Made by a program: the position numbers and the translations under genes | Assembly: GCA_030157805.1 (NCBI GenBank) | Contig: JAOAUB010000044.1 | Coordinates: 1-51,431 of the forward strand | Length of the DNA: 51,431 bases | Origin: Legionellaceae bacterium | Lineage (GTDB): Bacteria; Pseudomonadota; Gammaproteobacteria; Legionellales; Legionellaceae | Reading direction: 5' to 3' | The notes under the pieces: model-generated | Database searches by the model: none | Seen by the model: the letters and a program-made list of their open reading frames with translations, nothing else | What the model was told of the DNA's origin: nothing | Part shown: piece after piece, positions 8,888-17,692 of the stretch | Layout of the letters: each line of letters starts with the position of its first letter | How positions within the stretch are numbered: position 1 is the first letter of the stretch

Positions 8888-10070
8888 GTTGTTCTCCTTT
8901 TAATACGACGAGTAATCCTTCACGATAAGCGGCGCATGCATCAAGAGGTGCGTTAAGTGCTTCATGCAACTTACCTAGCTCAGCATAAGCTGCGGGTGTT
9001 GGGTTGAGAGATAAACTTTGTTCTAAATAAGTTTTAGTTTTTCCCCACAATTGATGGGCGTTACTTAAGCGAGCTAAGCAGAGAAACAATTCGGCTGAGT
9101 TAGCTTGGTGTTTAAGAAAAGATTCGGCAAATTGTAATTGGTCCTTGGTTGTGGCGGTGATGCCATAAAGTGCAATTAATTTTTTATTGAATTGTTGAGT
9201 TAAGCTTGTTTTCAGAATAGCTTCTGCCTGCGGTGATTGATTGGATGCAATAAGATAGCGTGTATATTCAACAATAATTTCTGGGTTGTAGCGCAAGAAT
9301 TTCGGTAGTTGATTCACGAATTGGGTGATTGATTCATGTTGCCCTTGCTTGAGTCGATTTTGCAGTGCTTGTAAATAAGTATGAAGCTCCAGTTTATTAA
9401 ACTCAGATTTGGTTAATATGTCGTATTTTTTTAATTCGGGTAAGAGTTGAATCAGTGCATTCCAATCTTTGACTTCCTGATAGAGCTCCATTAAGAGCTT
9501 CAGCACGTAGGGATGTTTAGGATTGATATCCTGTAAATGTCGAAGGGTAGCCAGAGCTTGTTCCCATTGTTTATTGGCGAGTTGGAGTTGTGCTTGGGTT
9601 AGTTCAACGGCAATTTGAGCTTCGGGCATGGATTGTTGCGCTTGACGTAAATAATCATCACGTGATTGATTATCGCCCATTTCTTGCGCCGCACGAGCGG
9701 CGGTTAAATAATTCAGTAACGGAGTTTCGCTGTTGGGAAGGGCTTTAATTAAGTGATGTTTCGCTTTGGCCCAGTAGCCCTCACTGAACTCAATTAAACC
9801 TTGGCGTGTTTTATCATGGGCCATTTTTGAACGACGTCTGGTCTTCCAGGCTTGATAATTTTTAGGCGTTTGGATTAGGCGGGCGAACACAAGAAGTAGG
9901 CTATGCCCCATAAAAAAACCAACAACTAGGGCTAATATGCTGAACCATAAGGTGGTTTCAACGGTCCATTGGTTAATTGCAATTAGGACATATCCTGGGT
10001 CCCAATTTAATTGCAGGCCTAAGTAAGTCGCAAAAAAAAGAAGGATTAAACTCATTAAAATACGGCTCAT
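8877..10070 (-). CDS. hemY: HemY family TPR membrane protein
   Basis: HemY is an inner-membrane protein found in the hemCDXY operons of gammaproteobacteria; its exact role in haem synthesis is not settled. The 397 aa begin with two membrane helices (about 5-20 and 42-62, the HemY_N region), followed by tetratricopeptide-type helical repeats to the end, including a typical TPR near residue 350. It overlaps hemX by 4 bases (ATGA) and the downstream hydrolase gene by 11 bases. It is not the protoporphyrinogen oxidase that has the same name in Bacillus. Confidence 0.92.
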   Translation of the reverse strand: MSRILMSLILLFFATYLGLQLNWDPGYVLIAINQWTVETTLWFSILALVVGFFMGHSLLLVFARLIQTPKNYQAWKTRRRSKMAHDKTRQGLIEFSEGYWAKAKHHLIKALPNSETPLLNYLTAARAAQEMGDNQSRDDYLRQAQQSMPEAQIAVELTQAQLQLANKQWEQALATLRHLQDINPKHPYVLKLLMELYQEVKDWNALIQLLPELKKYDILTKSEFNKLELHTYLQALQNRLKQGQHESITQFVNQLPKFLRYNPEIIVEYTRYLIASNQSPQAEAILKTSLTQQFNKKLIALYGITATTKDQLQFAESFLKHQANSAELFLCLARLSNAHQLWGKTKTYLEQSLSLNPTPAAYAELGKLHEALNAPLDACAAYREGLLVVLKGEQHAL

Positions 10071-11161
10071 GGCAAATGGCTTCCTTGCTGGGGAGAGTAG
10101 CTGTTAATTTTTGGTATGGTGGTCATGCGACTAGGACTGCTGTTGATAATGTCGTTGAGTTCGTTGATCAAGGGCGTGATATCGAGCTTGGTCGTGATCA
10201 ATTTTACCTGTTGTAGTTGTTGTATCTGAGTCATCAAAGCCTCTACTTGAGTGTTATTCGTAGCATAACCATGGTGAATGCTTGTTATGACTTGCGCAAG
10301 AGATTGTTGATAAAGCTTGGGATGGTTGTGTAAAAGTGCCCATTGTGCTTCCTGCAGATTAATCGTGATTTGTTCACGCGTGACGAGTTGGTGAAGTGGC
10401 GAAAGTTGAGATGCTTCGTCAGGCAAGTGATGGCGTACAATCACTAATTTTTCAAGTAAATTTAAACTGGCTTGCCAAGGCTCATTCCAAGATCCTTGCT
10501 TGGGTTGTGATATCGGATTTAGCGTTAAGGGCTTTTGTGGCAACAAAGTTATTGCGGTCTCTGCGTTGTTCAATTTCTTTATTAAATCAGCAACATCGAC
10601 AAAAGGAATGGATTTTAATGACGCAATTTCTTTAGCAATTTGTTGTTTTACAGCGTCGAGGCGTTCATCGGTGATTTGTTGTAATAAAGCATCGGCTTCT
10701 TGCAATAGGATCATGCCGTCTTCTTGATGATTATTCCAGCGTAAATTATTTTGAGCAAGCTCCAGGACATCGCGCGCTTGGTTTAATAACCATGCTTGTT
10801 GCGCCGCCTCAGTGTTGTGCTCTGATTTTACGTCGTTGATTAATCCATTGATCTGTTGTTGCAGCTTATGTTGTTGGCGTTGGATCTGCTGGTTGGTGTT
10901 GTTGAAATTATCATGCAGTGCTTTTTGTTGTTGAGCTAACGAGCTCAGTGAAGCCTCAATCTGTTGTATGGAATTATTTTGGGCGATTTGTAATGCTTGC
11001 TTTGTCATCTTAAGGTAAGCGATGGCGCCCAGCAAAGCCATTGTGAGGATGAAGAACAACGTCACTAACCTTCTGTGGTGGCGTGGTTTAGGTGGTATCG
11101 TCGGGTTAACGGCGACACCATCAGAGGTCTTTTGTTGCAGCGTGTCGGAATTTTTTTGCAT
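10067..11161 (-). CDS. hemX: HemX, uroporphyrin-III C-methyltransferase-like membrane protein
   Basis: A 364-aa protein with a proline/basic cytosolic N-terminus, one membrane helix (about 31-50), then a long Gln-rich coiled coil (about 55-120) and a helical periplasmic domain. This is the standard HemX layout. Family annotation as a methyltransferase is historical and no SAM-binding motif is visible here. The start lies 41 bases inside the 3' end of hemD in another frame, and the stop overlaps the hemY start. Confidence 0.9.
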   Translation of the reverse strand: MQKNSDTLQQKTSDGVAVNPTIPPKPRHHRRLVTLFFILTMALLGAIAYLKMTKQALQIAQNNSIQQIEASLSSLAQQQKALHDNFNNTNQQIQRQQHKLQQQINGLINDVKSEHNTEAAQQAWLLNQARDVLELAQNNLRWNNHQEDGMILLQEADALLQQITDERLDAVKQQIAKEIASLKSIPFVDVADLIKKLNNAETAITLLPQKPLTLNPISQPKQGSWNEPWQASLNLLEKLVIVRHHLPDEASQLSPLHQLVTREQITINLQEAQWALLHNHPKLYQQSLAQVITSIHHGYATNNTQVEALMTQIQQLQQVKLITTKLDITPLINELNDIINSSPSRMTTIPKINSYSPQQGSHLP

Positions 11162-11927
11162 GGATTAATCGTCCTTGGTATTGATGCAACGCATCAAGTA
11201 GGGTATCTGGTTTGCAAACAATACTGTTTTTTATTCCCAGCGTTAAGGCTGCTTGGGCGAGTCGAGAACTGATGACGACGCAAGGTTTTTGTTGTAACCA
11301 TGCGTGTGCTTCCTCGCCCAATAAAACAAATAAGTTCTGCATGGCTTCTTGACTGGTAAACACTATAATATCGATCGTATCATTCTGCCACAAGAGGCTA
11401 AGTTCATGGTGGTTTGATTGAGGGATAGTTCGACGGTAAACATTGAGAATAATGAGATGTGCACCGCGTGCAGTTAAAGTGTCTGGAATTAACGTTCGTC
11501 CCCCTTCGCCTTTGATTAATAGCACTGTCTGGTTCTCAATTTTTTGTAGTATATCAAGCGCTAAAAGATGTTCGCTGTCAGCCATCGCGGGGACTACATG
11601 AACGGGGATATTGCCTTTTGTTAAGGCTTGTGCGGTTGTTTTACCGATAGCAATGACGGTGATGTGGTTTGGCCAGACAATAGCGTCATTCTTTAAGCCG
11701 TCTAAAAAATAGTCAACAGCATTGACGCTGGTGAAAATAGCGTATTGGTTTGTGAGGGGCTGAAATTGAGATAGCCAGCTTGCCTTGGGAATAGGCTGAA
11801 TCGCCAGTGTTGGACAATGAACAACTTGGCCACCTGCCGTGGTAATTGCTTGATTTAAAGCTTGTCCTTGGGCCTCTGGGCGGGTATTTAAAACACGCAG
11901 GCCATGGAGGTTTAGTTTTTTTATCAT
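11121..11927 (-). CDS. hemD: Uroporphyrinogen-III synthase
   Basis: HemD cyclises hydroxymethylbilane to uroporphyrinogen III with inversion of ring D. The 268 aa show the two-domain HemD pattern: LRVLNTRPEAQ near the N-terminus, FTSVNAVDYFL (about 65-75), IAIGKTTAQAL (about 90) and the second-domain IIVFTSQEAMQNLF (about 190). Sequence is always poorly conserved in this family, so position between hemC and hemX is a large part of the call. The start overlaps the hemC stop in an ATGA. Confidence 0.92.
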   Translation of the reverse strand: MIKKLNLHGLRVLNTRPEAQGQALNQAITTAGGQVVHCPTLAIQPIPKASWLSQFQPLTNQYAIFTSVNAVDYFLDGLKNDAIVWPNHITVIAIGKTTAQALTKGNIPVHVVPAMADSEHLLALDILQKIENQTVLLIKGEGGRTLIPDTLTARGAHLIILNVYRRTIPQSNHHELSLLWQNDTIDIIVFTSQEAMQNLFVLLGEEAHAWLQQKPCVVISSRLAQAALTLGIKNSIVCKPDTLLDALHQYQGRLIHAKKFRHAATKDL

Positions 11928-12862
11928 ACTTGCCGTAGTAGTTCATCAGCACCTTGTCTTTGGAGTGCCGCAACCGATTGAGAGGCTAAGGTATCTGCCT
12001 TAGAAATGGGACCCGAGCGCTCCTCGCTTAAGATGATGTTGCCATGAGCTGACATGACTTTCGTGTGCAGGGTGAGTTGTTCGGGCTTGTCAATTTTGCA
12101 GTAGACTGCAAGGGGCACGTGGCAATTTCCTCCAAGCAGGGCGTTGACACGTCGTTCGGTGAGGACGCAAATGCTCGTGTTGATATCATGCAACGGGGCG
12201 AGCAAAGCTTGGGTATCTTCATCCGCGGAGCGGCACTCTATGCCTAAAGCACCCTGCCCGCAAGCGGGAAACATGATGGGCGGCATGAGTTTTTCGCTGA
12301 TACGATGTTGAAGATCCATTCGGGTTAAGGCAGCCTCTGCCAAAACAATGGCATCGTAGTTTCCATGGGTTAATTGATTCAGTCGTGTATTGATATTACC
12401 GCGTAAAAGTTGAATATTAAAATCGTCTCGATACGCTAATAATTGTGCTTGACGACGTAAGCTTGAGGTGCCGATGATGGCCTTGCTCGGTAGTTGGTCG
12501 AGGGTTAGATTGTTTTGACTAATTAATACATCAAAAGGACTGTCTCGCTGACAAATAGTGCTTAAGATTAAGCCGTCGGGTAGTTCACTGGGAACGTCTT
12601 TCATGGAATGCACGGCCGCATCAGCACGGTTATCCAGTAGCGCTTCCTCAAGCTCTTTAACAAACAAACCCTTACCGCCGGCGTTTAATAATTTATCTTT
12701 AAGAAAGCGATCGCCGGAGGTAACCATGGGTATTAATTCAATGGTGATTGTGGGCCAATGTTGTTTGAGTTGTGTTGCAATGAAGTTCGCTTGCCATAAA
12801 GCCAGTGGACTTTTGCGTGTTGCGATACGAAGATTTGATTTCACGTTCAGACGCTGCAGCAT
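11924..12862 (-). CDS. hemC: Hydroxymethylbilane synthase (porphobilinogen deaminase)
   Basis: HemC joins four porphobilinogens into hydroxymethylbilane on a covalently bound dipyrromethane cofactor. The 312 aa contain LRIATRKSPLALWQA (11-25), HSMKD (85-89), the substrate-binding RGNINTRL (154-161) and the cofactor-attachment loop LLGGNCHVPLA with C247. It is the first gene of hemCDXY. The 84 bases upstream, before the oxygenase gene, contain a TATAGT on the minus strand (12888-12893) but no convincing -35. Confidence 0.97.
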   Translation of the reverse strand: MLQRLNVKSNLRIATRKSPLALWQANFIATQLKQHWPTITIELIPMVTSGDRFLKDKLLNAGGKGLFVKELEEALLDNRADAAVHSMKDVPSELPDGLILSTICQRDSPFDVLISQNNLTLDQLPSKAIIGTSSLRRQAQLLAYRDDFNIQLLRGNINTRLNQLTHGNYDAIVLAEAALTRMDLQHRISEKLMPPIMFPACGQGALGIECRSADEDTQALLAPLHDINTSICVLTERRVNALLGGNCHVPLAVYCKIDKPEQLTLHTKVMSAHGNIILSEERSGPISKADTLASQSVAALQRQGADELLRQV

Positions 12863-12946
12863 GGAGTTTAAGTATATCGCCCATCATACACTATACTGGT
12901 GTTGGTCTCAAAGTGTCCTGGTGCCTGGTATTGACAAGCGGAGACA

Positions 12947-13591
12947 CTAAGGCGTATATGGGCTTGTTTTAAACCATCCTGTGATGCTGTATCGAGTTTT
13001 ACGGGTCGGATAGACTTCGTGAGGCAGAGTGCTAGGGAAACAAACTAAACGATTGCCTCGTGGAGCGACTTTCGTTAGTTTGTTGTCCTGTGCGTCGTAA
13101 AGTTGTAGCTCACCGCCGTCGGCATGACTCCATTGTGCATTGAGGTAATAGACACAAGAAATACGGCGCTCTTGATTGTTTTTAAATTGGTCAATGTGTT
13201 TTTGATAAAAATTACCAGGCTGATAAATGGCAAAGTGTGTTTCAAACGCTGTCAACCCCAGGTAGAACTCTTGATTCAAGATATTGCTCACGTCCTGCAT
13301 TGCGGCGTAATAACGGTTTATTGCAGGGTTGCTTGTGACGTCGTTGAGCCAGCAGATGTGATCATTGCGAATCTCTTGATTGAGCGACGCTTGTTGGGTA
13401 TTTCCTATGCCTGCCGCACGAAATTTTCCATGAGTTTGCCAATCTTGGGCTAAGTTCAGCAACGCGTCATAGTCTTGTTGCGGAAGAAAATTGTCAACAA
13501 TAGCAAATTGTTGACTATCAAGAGCGTTTAATTTATTGGCGATAGTCGTATTGTCGTGTTGGTACACAGGGGCTTGCAATGTATTCTCCAT
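12947..13591 (-). CDS. 2-oxoglutarate/Fe(II) dioxygenase, prolyl hydroxylase (PHD)-like
   Basis: A cytosolic 214-aa dioxygenase of the P4Hc fold. The iron ligands are H132 and D134 in YQKHIDQF and H191 in LPHEV; R200 in RKTRYSITGWF should bind 2-oxoglutarate. The HxD context, the DGGELQLY strand and the TRxSITGWF end resemble the bacterial PHD2-like hydroxylases, of which the Pseudomonas member modifies EF-Tu; that substrate is only an inference here. The ATG at 13591 has no ribosome-binding site and overlaps the upstream gene by 59 bases. A TTG four codons in (13579) has GGAG 6 bases upstream and may be the true start. Confidence 0.9.
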   Translation of the reverse strand: MENTLQAPVYQHDNTTIANKLNALDSQQFAIVDNFLPQQDYDALLNLAQDWQTHGKFRAAGIGNTQQASLNQEIRNDHICWLNDVTSNPAINRYYAAMQDVSNILNQEFYLGLTAFETHFAIYQPGNFYQKHIDQFKNNQERRISCVYYLNAQWSHADGGELQLYDAQDNKLTKVAPRGNRLVCFPSTLPHEVYPTRKTRYSITGWFKTSPYTP

Positions 13592-13832
13592 TGACTTTAA
13601 TAACCATGTTAATGTTGCGGCGATGATAACGCGTTAACGTATCATACTGGGCCGGAGTTAAATAGCCTTTGATGTCATCGCAGTAAATCATAGCGGGAGT
13701 TGCATGGGTTGGTATTGTCTTCATGGGAAGATCGCAGTCCCAACGAAAATGGGTCAAATCACAATTGGTCATGGCAATAGCAAAGCTTACGGGAAGTATG
13801 GTAAATAAAATCAGCGTGATTAGTTTTTTCAT
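13533..13832 (-). CDS. Small exported cysteine-containing protein, unknown function
   Basis: A 99-aa protein with a clear Sec signal peptide (MKK start, hydrophobic 4-18, cleavage likely after the AIA at 18-20). The mature part has four cysteines (in NCDL, DCDL, YCDD and PCVP), suggesting two disulfides in the periplasm, and a basic RYHRR patch. I do not recognise the family. Its 3' end overlaps the oxygenase gene by 59 bases, which suggests coupling or a later oxygenase start. No membrane helix follows the signal. Confidence 0.75.
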   Translation of the reverse strand: MKKLITLILFTILPVSFAIAMTNCDLTHFRWDCDLPMKTIPTHATPAMIYCDDIKGYLTPAQYDTLTRYHRRNINMVIKVNGEYIASPCVPTRQYDYRQ

Positions 13833-13941
13833 GGTGTTGGTCTTCCGTTAAGTGAAGCATCTTCTTATCATCATACTTGATATTTCGTCCAGGGTGAAAA
13901 TTTCTTTAATCATGGACACGCCTTCGTTACAAGGTGAGGCA

Positions 13942-15078
13942 CTAGTGATTCAGATCGGGGCCTTTAGGTTGTTCGTGGCTATCATGATCGCTATTCGGTT
14001 CTTTCAATAGGTTATCTTTTTTGAGGTCTTGCAATGCTTTTTTTAAATCGCCTCCTTTCATGATTTCAATATTTATTTTTAATATATTAAGGATCTTAGT
14101 TGATACTGAGCCCGATAATTGGCCCTCAATGGTCTTTATATGATTTAACGCCTTGGTGTAATCTTTATTTTCGAGAGCGCTCAAGATGTCCTCTTTAACG
14201 CTGTTAAATACGCTAAGATTTTTGCTTCCTTGTCGATACTTTGAAAACCACTGACCTTCTATTCGACAGTGATATGATTTAAATGCGCCACGAACTTGTT
14301 CTAACAAGAGGTTATGTTGCAAACTCTTGAGGGTGCGACCTCCGACCTCTTGTTTAAGAATATCAGGCGGTAAGTCGGTTAACATCGCTTGCAGAGTATG
14401 TGCTTTGAGAAAGTTTTTTTTACTCGGAAAAGAAAAAATATCACCATAAGATTTTTTGGTGGGTAAATCACTGACTAAATCAGGTGATAGACGATAATTA
14501 ACAAATCGAGCGAGAAAACCATGATGCTTTTTGAAAAAAGCATCATGGTTTGTATTAATGGGCGCAGTGTTGAATGTGCGTACTTGCAAGTTTGGAAGCG
14601 TTTGCCTTGCCATGTTTGCTTCATTACAGGCTTTGGTCGCTACATATTGAGCTAAATGACCTCCTAGAGAATGGCCCGTGAGTATAATTTCTCTCTCTGG
14701 ATAGTTTTTTTTTGTGTCGGTGTAAAACTTAAAAGCGGCATCACGAAATTTTTTTTCTACGACGCCATTGGTACCAATCAATAGATCGGAGACAACATCC
14801 CCCTTCGTTTCCGTCCCCCGAAAGGCGATTACAATCGGTCCATCGCCGTTTACTGGCGTCAAGCAAGTCGCCGCTAAAGGAGTCGTTCCTCCTCCGAGCT
14901 GATGTTGTGGCGCAATGCCCTTATTGATCTGGTAGCCGCGTTCCTCAATACTTGTTATGACGGTTCTGTATTTTTCTCTATCAACCGTATTATCTTTGCT
15001 GACACAATAAGCCGATTCTGACGCCATGATTAATAGATGAATATCACATCTTGAATTAGTTGTAGTCATAGGAGCCAT
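13942..15078 (-). CDS. Class 3 lipase-like alpha/beta-hydrolase
   Basis: A 378-aa protein matching the class 3 (fungal-type) lipase pattern: IVIAFRGTE (82-90) supplying the oxyanion hole, the nucleophile elbow GHSLGGHLAQ with S137, a later NYRLSPDLVSDLP segment that should carry the acid, and a His in the KAHTLQAM segment. There is no signal peptide. The C-terminal 100 residues are helical and charged, ending in an acidic/polar Pro-Asp-His tail. Such cytosolic lipases are common among type IV-secreted effectors of Legionellales, but no secretion signal can be proved. GGTGAGAG before the ATG and a TATAAT upstream support the start. Confidence 0.88.
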   Translation of the reverse strand: MAPMTTTNSRCDIHLLIMASESAYCVSKDNTVDREKYRTVITSIEERGYQINKGIAPQHQLGGGTTPLAATCLTPVNGDGPIVIAFRGTETKGDVVSDLLIGTNGVVEKKFRDAAFKFYTDTKKNYPEREIILTGHSLGGHLAQYVATKACNEANMARQTLPNLQVRTFNTAPINTNHDAFFKKHHGFLARFVNYRLSPDLVSDLPTKKSYGDIFSFPSKKNFLKAHTLQAMLTDLPPDILKQEVGGRTLKSLQHNLLLEQVRGAFKSYHCRIEGQWFSKYRQGSKNLSVFNSVKEDILSALENKDYTKALNHIKTIEGQLSGSVSTKILNILKINIEIMKGGDLKKALQDLKKDNLLKEPNSDHDSHEQPKGPDLNH

Positions 15079-15109
15079 TTTCTCTCACCAACGATCACCA
15101 CTTGTTTAA

Positions 15110-15115
15110 ATTATA
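15110..15115 (-). promoter_or_regulatory. -10 element upstream of the class 3 lipase gene
   Basis: A perfect TATAAT on the minus strand, 32 bases before the ATG. The -35 region at 17-18 bases spacing (TCAGCA/TTCAGC) is poor, so a strong promoter is not certain. Confidence 0.35.
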
Positions 15116-15241
15116 GACTACGCATAAAAATCTGCTGAAGCTTAGGATCATCGTCTTTTTGACATGAGAATGAGGGTTATCAAGATCTTGAATGATTTTT
15201 TTAAAGCTTTGTGGTTATTGAAAGATCATAAAGATTGATAT

Positions 15242-15435
15242 ATGTCTCAAGTTGAACAATCAATGAGTTACGCAACAAAGCCGATCTTCTTCAAAAAAAG
15301 AAGGTTGAAAGTTTATTAAATCCTCAAAACGAACGATGGGGTGGTTTTGCTTTAACGTCATGGACGCGTTTTTTCAGTGGGCTATCGGAGGCTGAAGTTT
15401 CAAAACAAGCGAAAGGGGTGTTCTTTCGTTCATAA
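15242..15435 (+). pseudogene. Degraded small gene, frameshifted remnant
   Basis: From 15256 to the TAA at 15433-15435 there is an open frame of 59 codons with protein-like composition, including NPQNERWGGFALTSW and FSGLSEAEVSKQAKGVFF, but no start codon. An ATG at 15242 in another frame reads MSQVEQ and runs directly up to the point where the open frame (INELRNKADLL) takes over. A single-base indel near 15255-15262 would join them into one helical polypeptide of about 64 aa. I do not recognise the family. It may be the remains of an effector-like gene; a chance open frame cannot be excluded. Confidence 0.4.
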
Positions 15436-15460
15436 ATGAATCATGTGATGCAGCAGTCTG

Positions 15461-15484
15461 AAAAACGTCCCCGCAAGAGCGGGG
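15461..15484 (-). terminator. Rho-independent terminator for the small exported protein gene
   Basis: Read on the minus strand: stem CCCCGC / GCGGGG with loop TCTT, followed after ACG by TTTTT. It lies 37 bases past the stop of the minus-strand gene at 15521-15769. Confidence 0.8.
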
Positions 15485-15520
15485 ATTCGATGAGGGCAGA
15501 GCGTGATGTCGTCTAAAAAA

Positions 15521-15769
15521 TTAGGTTGGAGTGCATCCAGCCGCAAAACATTGCCCTGGCCATCGACTGCTTTCTTCATGGCATTTTTCCATGGCTTTGC
15601 TTTGAGCGACTTGATTGGCTTCAGGCTGCGTTGGTCCACCGCCATCGGCACTAAATGTTTGTCCTGTTCGATTATTGCTAGCTTGACAAATTGCCGTTGC
15701 TGCAGAAGAAATGCTTGAAAAAAAAACTAGGCTGCCGAAAATAACCAAATAACGTATCAGTTCCTTCAT
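15521..15769 (-). CDS. Small exported protein, DUF4189-like
   Basis: An 82-aa protein with a signal peptide (hydrophobic 7-22, cleavage likely after SAA at 22-24). The mature part has four Cys and Gly/Ala-rich sequence, with a QVAQSKAMEKC helix reminiscent of the DUF4189 type of small periplasmic protein; that assignment is tentative. A ribosome-binding site is present upstream (GGAG in the AAAGGAGACACTCCC stretch) and a terminator follows the stop, so it is a one-gene transcript. Confidence 0.7.
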   Translation of the reverse strand: MKELIRYLVIFGSLVFFSSISSAATAICQASNNRTGQTFSADGGGPTQPEANQVAQSKAMEKCHEESSRWPGQCFAAGCTPT

Positions 15770-16006
15770 GGGAGTGTCTCCTTTAGTGATTCATCATCTA
15801 CTCACAGCCGAAAACGCAAGTGCGCAGAGTATAAAACGTTGTGACTCATGATTAGTGTAGCTCAGACCTTTCAAAAAAGCATATTTTTTGGAAGTTAGGG
15901 CAATGATATGTTGCTCGTCATCATTTAGGCTCAATTCATGATCTATTCCATTACGACGAACTTTATGGTTTGATCGCAGTTATTCTTATCAAAATTAGCA
16001 CAAATC

Positions 16007-17212
16007 ATGCAAGATTTTATTGGAAAAAAAATAGTACTTGGTCTTTGTGGCGGTATTGCGGCTTATAAATCGGCTTTTCTTGTGAGAGAGTTAACACGCT
16101 TAGGTGCTGACGTGCGTGTGGTGATGACGACGTCCGCACAACAATTTATTACGCCGTTGACGTTGCAGGCATTAAGCGGTCATGAGGTGCGTTGTGATTT
16201 ATTTGATTCTGCAGCAGAAAAGGCCATGGGGCATATTGAATTAGCACGCTGGGCTGATTATTTAGTCATTGCCCCGGCATCGGCCAATTGTTTGGGTAAG
16301 TTAGCCCATGGTTTAGCTGATGATTTATTGACTACATTGTATTTGGTTTGCGAAGTTCCTGTGCTTGTTTGTCCAGCAATGAATCGAAGTATGTGGTTGC
16401 ATCCAGCCGTAATGAAACATTGCAGCGTATTGCGTGAACGCGGCGTCATCATGGTTGGTCCTGAAGAAGGAATGCAGGCTTGCGGAGAGTTTGGTTATGG
16501 GCGTATGGCTGAACCCGAGCATATTATTCATGCCTTGCGATTAACAGCAGTACAAAATTTGTTGTCCGGTAAAAAAGTGATGGTGACTGCTGGGCCGACC
16601 TGCGAATCCATTGATCCGGTGCGCTTTATAAGTAATCGTAGCTCCGGAAAAATGGGGTATGCTTTAGCGATGGCGGCACAAATGGCAGGTGCTGATGTGA
16701 CGCTGATTAGTGGTCCAACAGCGTTAAAATGCCCGCTCGGCGTGACCTTGAAATCGGTTCAATCAGCACAAATGATGTATGAACAAGTGATGGCTCATTT
16801 GGAGCCGGGGATGATTTTTATTGCCTGTGCTGCTGTTGCTGATTATGCGGTGGCAAAACCCGCTTTGCAGAAAATAAAAAAACATCATCAACCCTCTTGG
16901 TCTCTTGAGCTTAAGCTTAATCCTGACATTGTCAGTGAGGTGGTTCAAACGAAGAAGAGCGCTTACGTGGTTGGTTTTGCTGCGGAGACAAGCGAATTGT
17001 TGGTTCATGCGAAAAACAAACTGCAAACTAAAAAACTCGATATGATCGTGGCCAATCATGTGGGTGAGGAGCTTGGGTTTGAGACGGAGGATAATGAGGT
17101 GACCGTGATCACGGTGGATAAGGAAGTTAGCTTGCCCAAAGCGCATAAGACGCGTTTAGCCGGGCAAATCATTGCAATTTTAGCTAAAAATATGCACAAT
17201 GCTGATGTTTAA
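16007..17212 (+). CDS. coaBC: Bifunctional phosphopantothenoylcysteine decarboxylase/synthetase
   Basis: CoaBC makes 4'-phosphopantetheine for coenzyme A: the CoaB half adds Cys to phosphopantothenate and the CoaC half decarboxylates the product using FMN. The 401 aa contain CoaC motifs LGLCGGIAAYK (11-21), H76, PAMN (123-126) and the catalytic C159 in GMQACGEFGYGRM, then the CoaB half beginning near KKVMVTAGPT (about 190). It is followed by dut in the same direction, the coaBC-dut-algC order common in gammaproteobacteria. Confidence 0.97.
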   Translation: MQDFIGKKIVLGLCGGIAAYKSAFLVRELTRLGADVRVVMTTSAQQFITPLTLQALSGHEVRCDLFDSAAEKAMGHIELARWADYLVIAPASANCLGKLAHGLADDLLTTLYLVCEVPVLVCPAMNRSMWLHPAVMKHCSVLRERGVIMVGPEEGMQACGEFGYGRMAEPEHIIHALRLTAVQNLLSGKKVMVTAGPTCESIDPVRFISNRSSGKMGYALAMAAQMAGADVTLISGPTALKCPLGVTLKSVQSAQMMYEQVMAHLEPGMIFIACAAVADYAVAKPALQKIKKHHQPSWSLELKLNPDIVSEVVQTKKSAYVVGFAAETSELLVHAKNKLQTKKLDMIVANHVGEELGFETEDNEVTVITVDKEVSLPKAHKTRLAGQIIAILAKNMHNADV

Positions 17213-17233
17213 AACGAAGCGAGGAACGCATTG

Positions 17234-17692
17234 ATGCATCAAACGATACAGGTAAAAATTTTAAATTCACGGGTGGGGCAAGATATTCCCTTGCCAACGT
17301 ACACGACAGAAGGGTCAGCGGGCCTTGATCTGCGCGTTTGTCTTGATGCACCTTTGCAAATTGCTCCTGGCGAAACCAGGTTATTACCCACCGGACTTGC
17401 AATTTATATTGCTGATCCTAAACTCGCCGCAGTGATTCTGCCTCGTTCGGGTCTAGGACATAAGCACGGTATCGTTTTGGGTAATTTGGTGGGATTAATT
17501 GATTCCGATTATCAGGGCGAACTCAAGATTTCTTGTTGGAATCGCAGTACGGATTGTTTTACCGTTAATCCGGGAGAGCGTATTGCGCAATTGGTATTTG
17601 TTCCCGTCGTACAAGCAACGTTGACGGTGGTTGATGAATTTCAGCAGACGGTGCGTGGTGAGGGTGGGTTTGGCAGTTCGGGGCGACAATAA
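17234..17692 (+). CDS. dut: dUTP diphosphatase
   Basis: Dut hydrolyses dUTP to dUMP, keeping uracil out of DNA and supplying thymidylate synthesis. It is very close to E. coli Dut throughout: [33 protein letters not shown] and the C-terminal [10 protein letters not shown] that closes the trimer active site. The start is either ATG 17234 or the TTG at 17231 directly before it; GAGG at 17221 fits both. The stop overlaps the algC start by one base. Confidence 0.97.
   Translation: MHQTIQVKILNSRVGQDIPLPTYTTEGSAGLDLRVCLDAPLQIAPGETRLLPTGLAIYIADPKLAAVILPRSGLGHKHGIVLGNLVGLIDSDYQGELKISCWNRSTDCFTVNPGERIAQLVFVPVVQATLTVVDEFQQTVRGEGGFGSSGRQ

Noticed and set aside
12558-12950. Open frame of 130 codons opposite hemC
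   Set aside because: It lies antisense to a certain hemC and has no ribosome-binding site or protein-like pattern.
15430-15651. Minus-strand open frame overlapping the small exported protein gene
   Set aside because: The frame at 15521-15769 has a signal peptide, a ribosome-binding site and a terminator, and the terminator lies inside the rejected frame.
16763-17146. Open frame of 127 codons opposite coaBC
   Set aside because: Antisense shadow of a well-conserved gene; composition is not protein-like.
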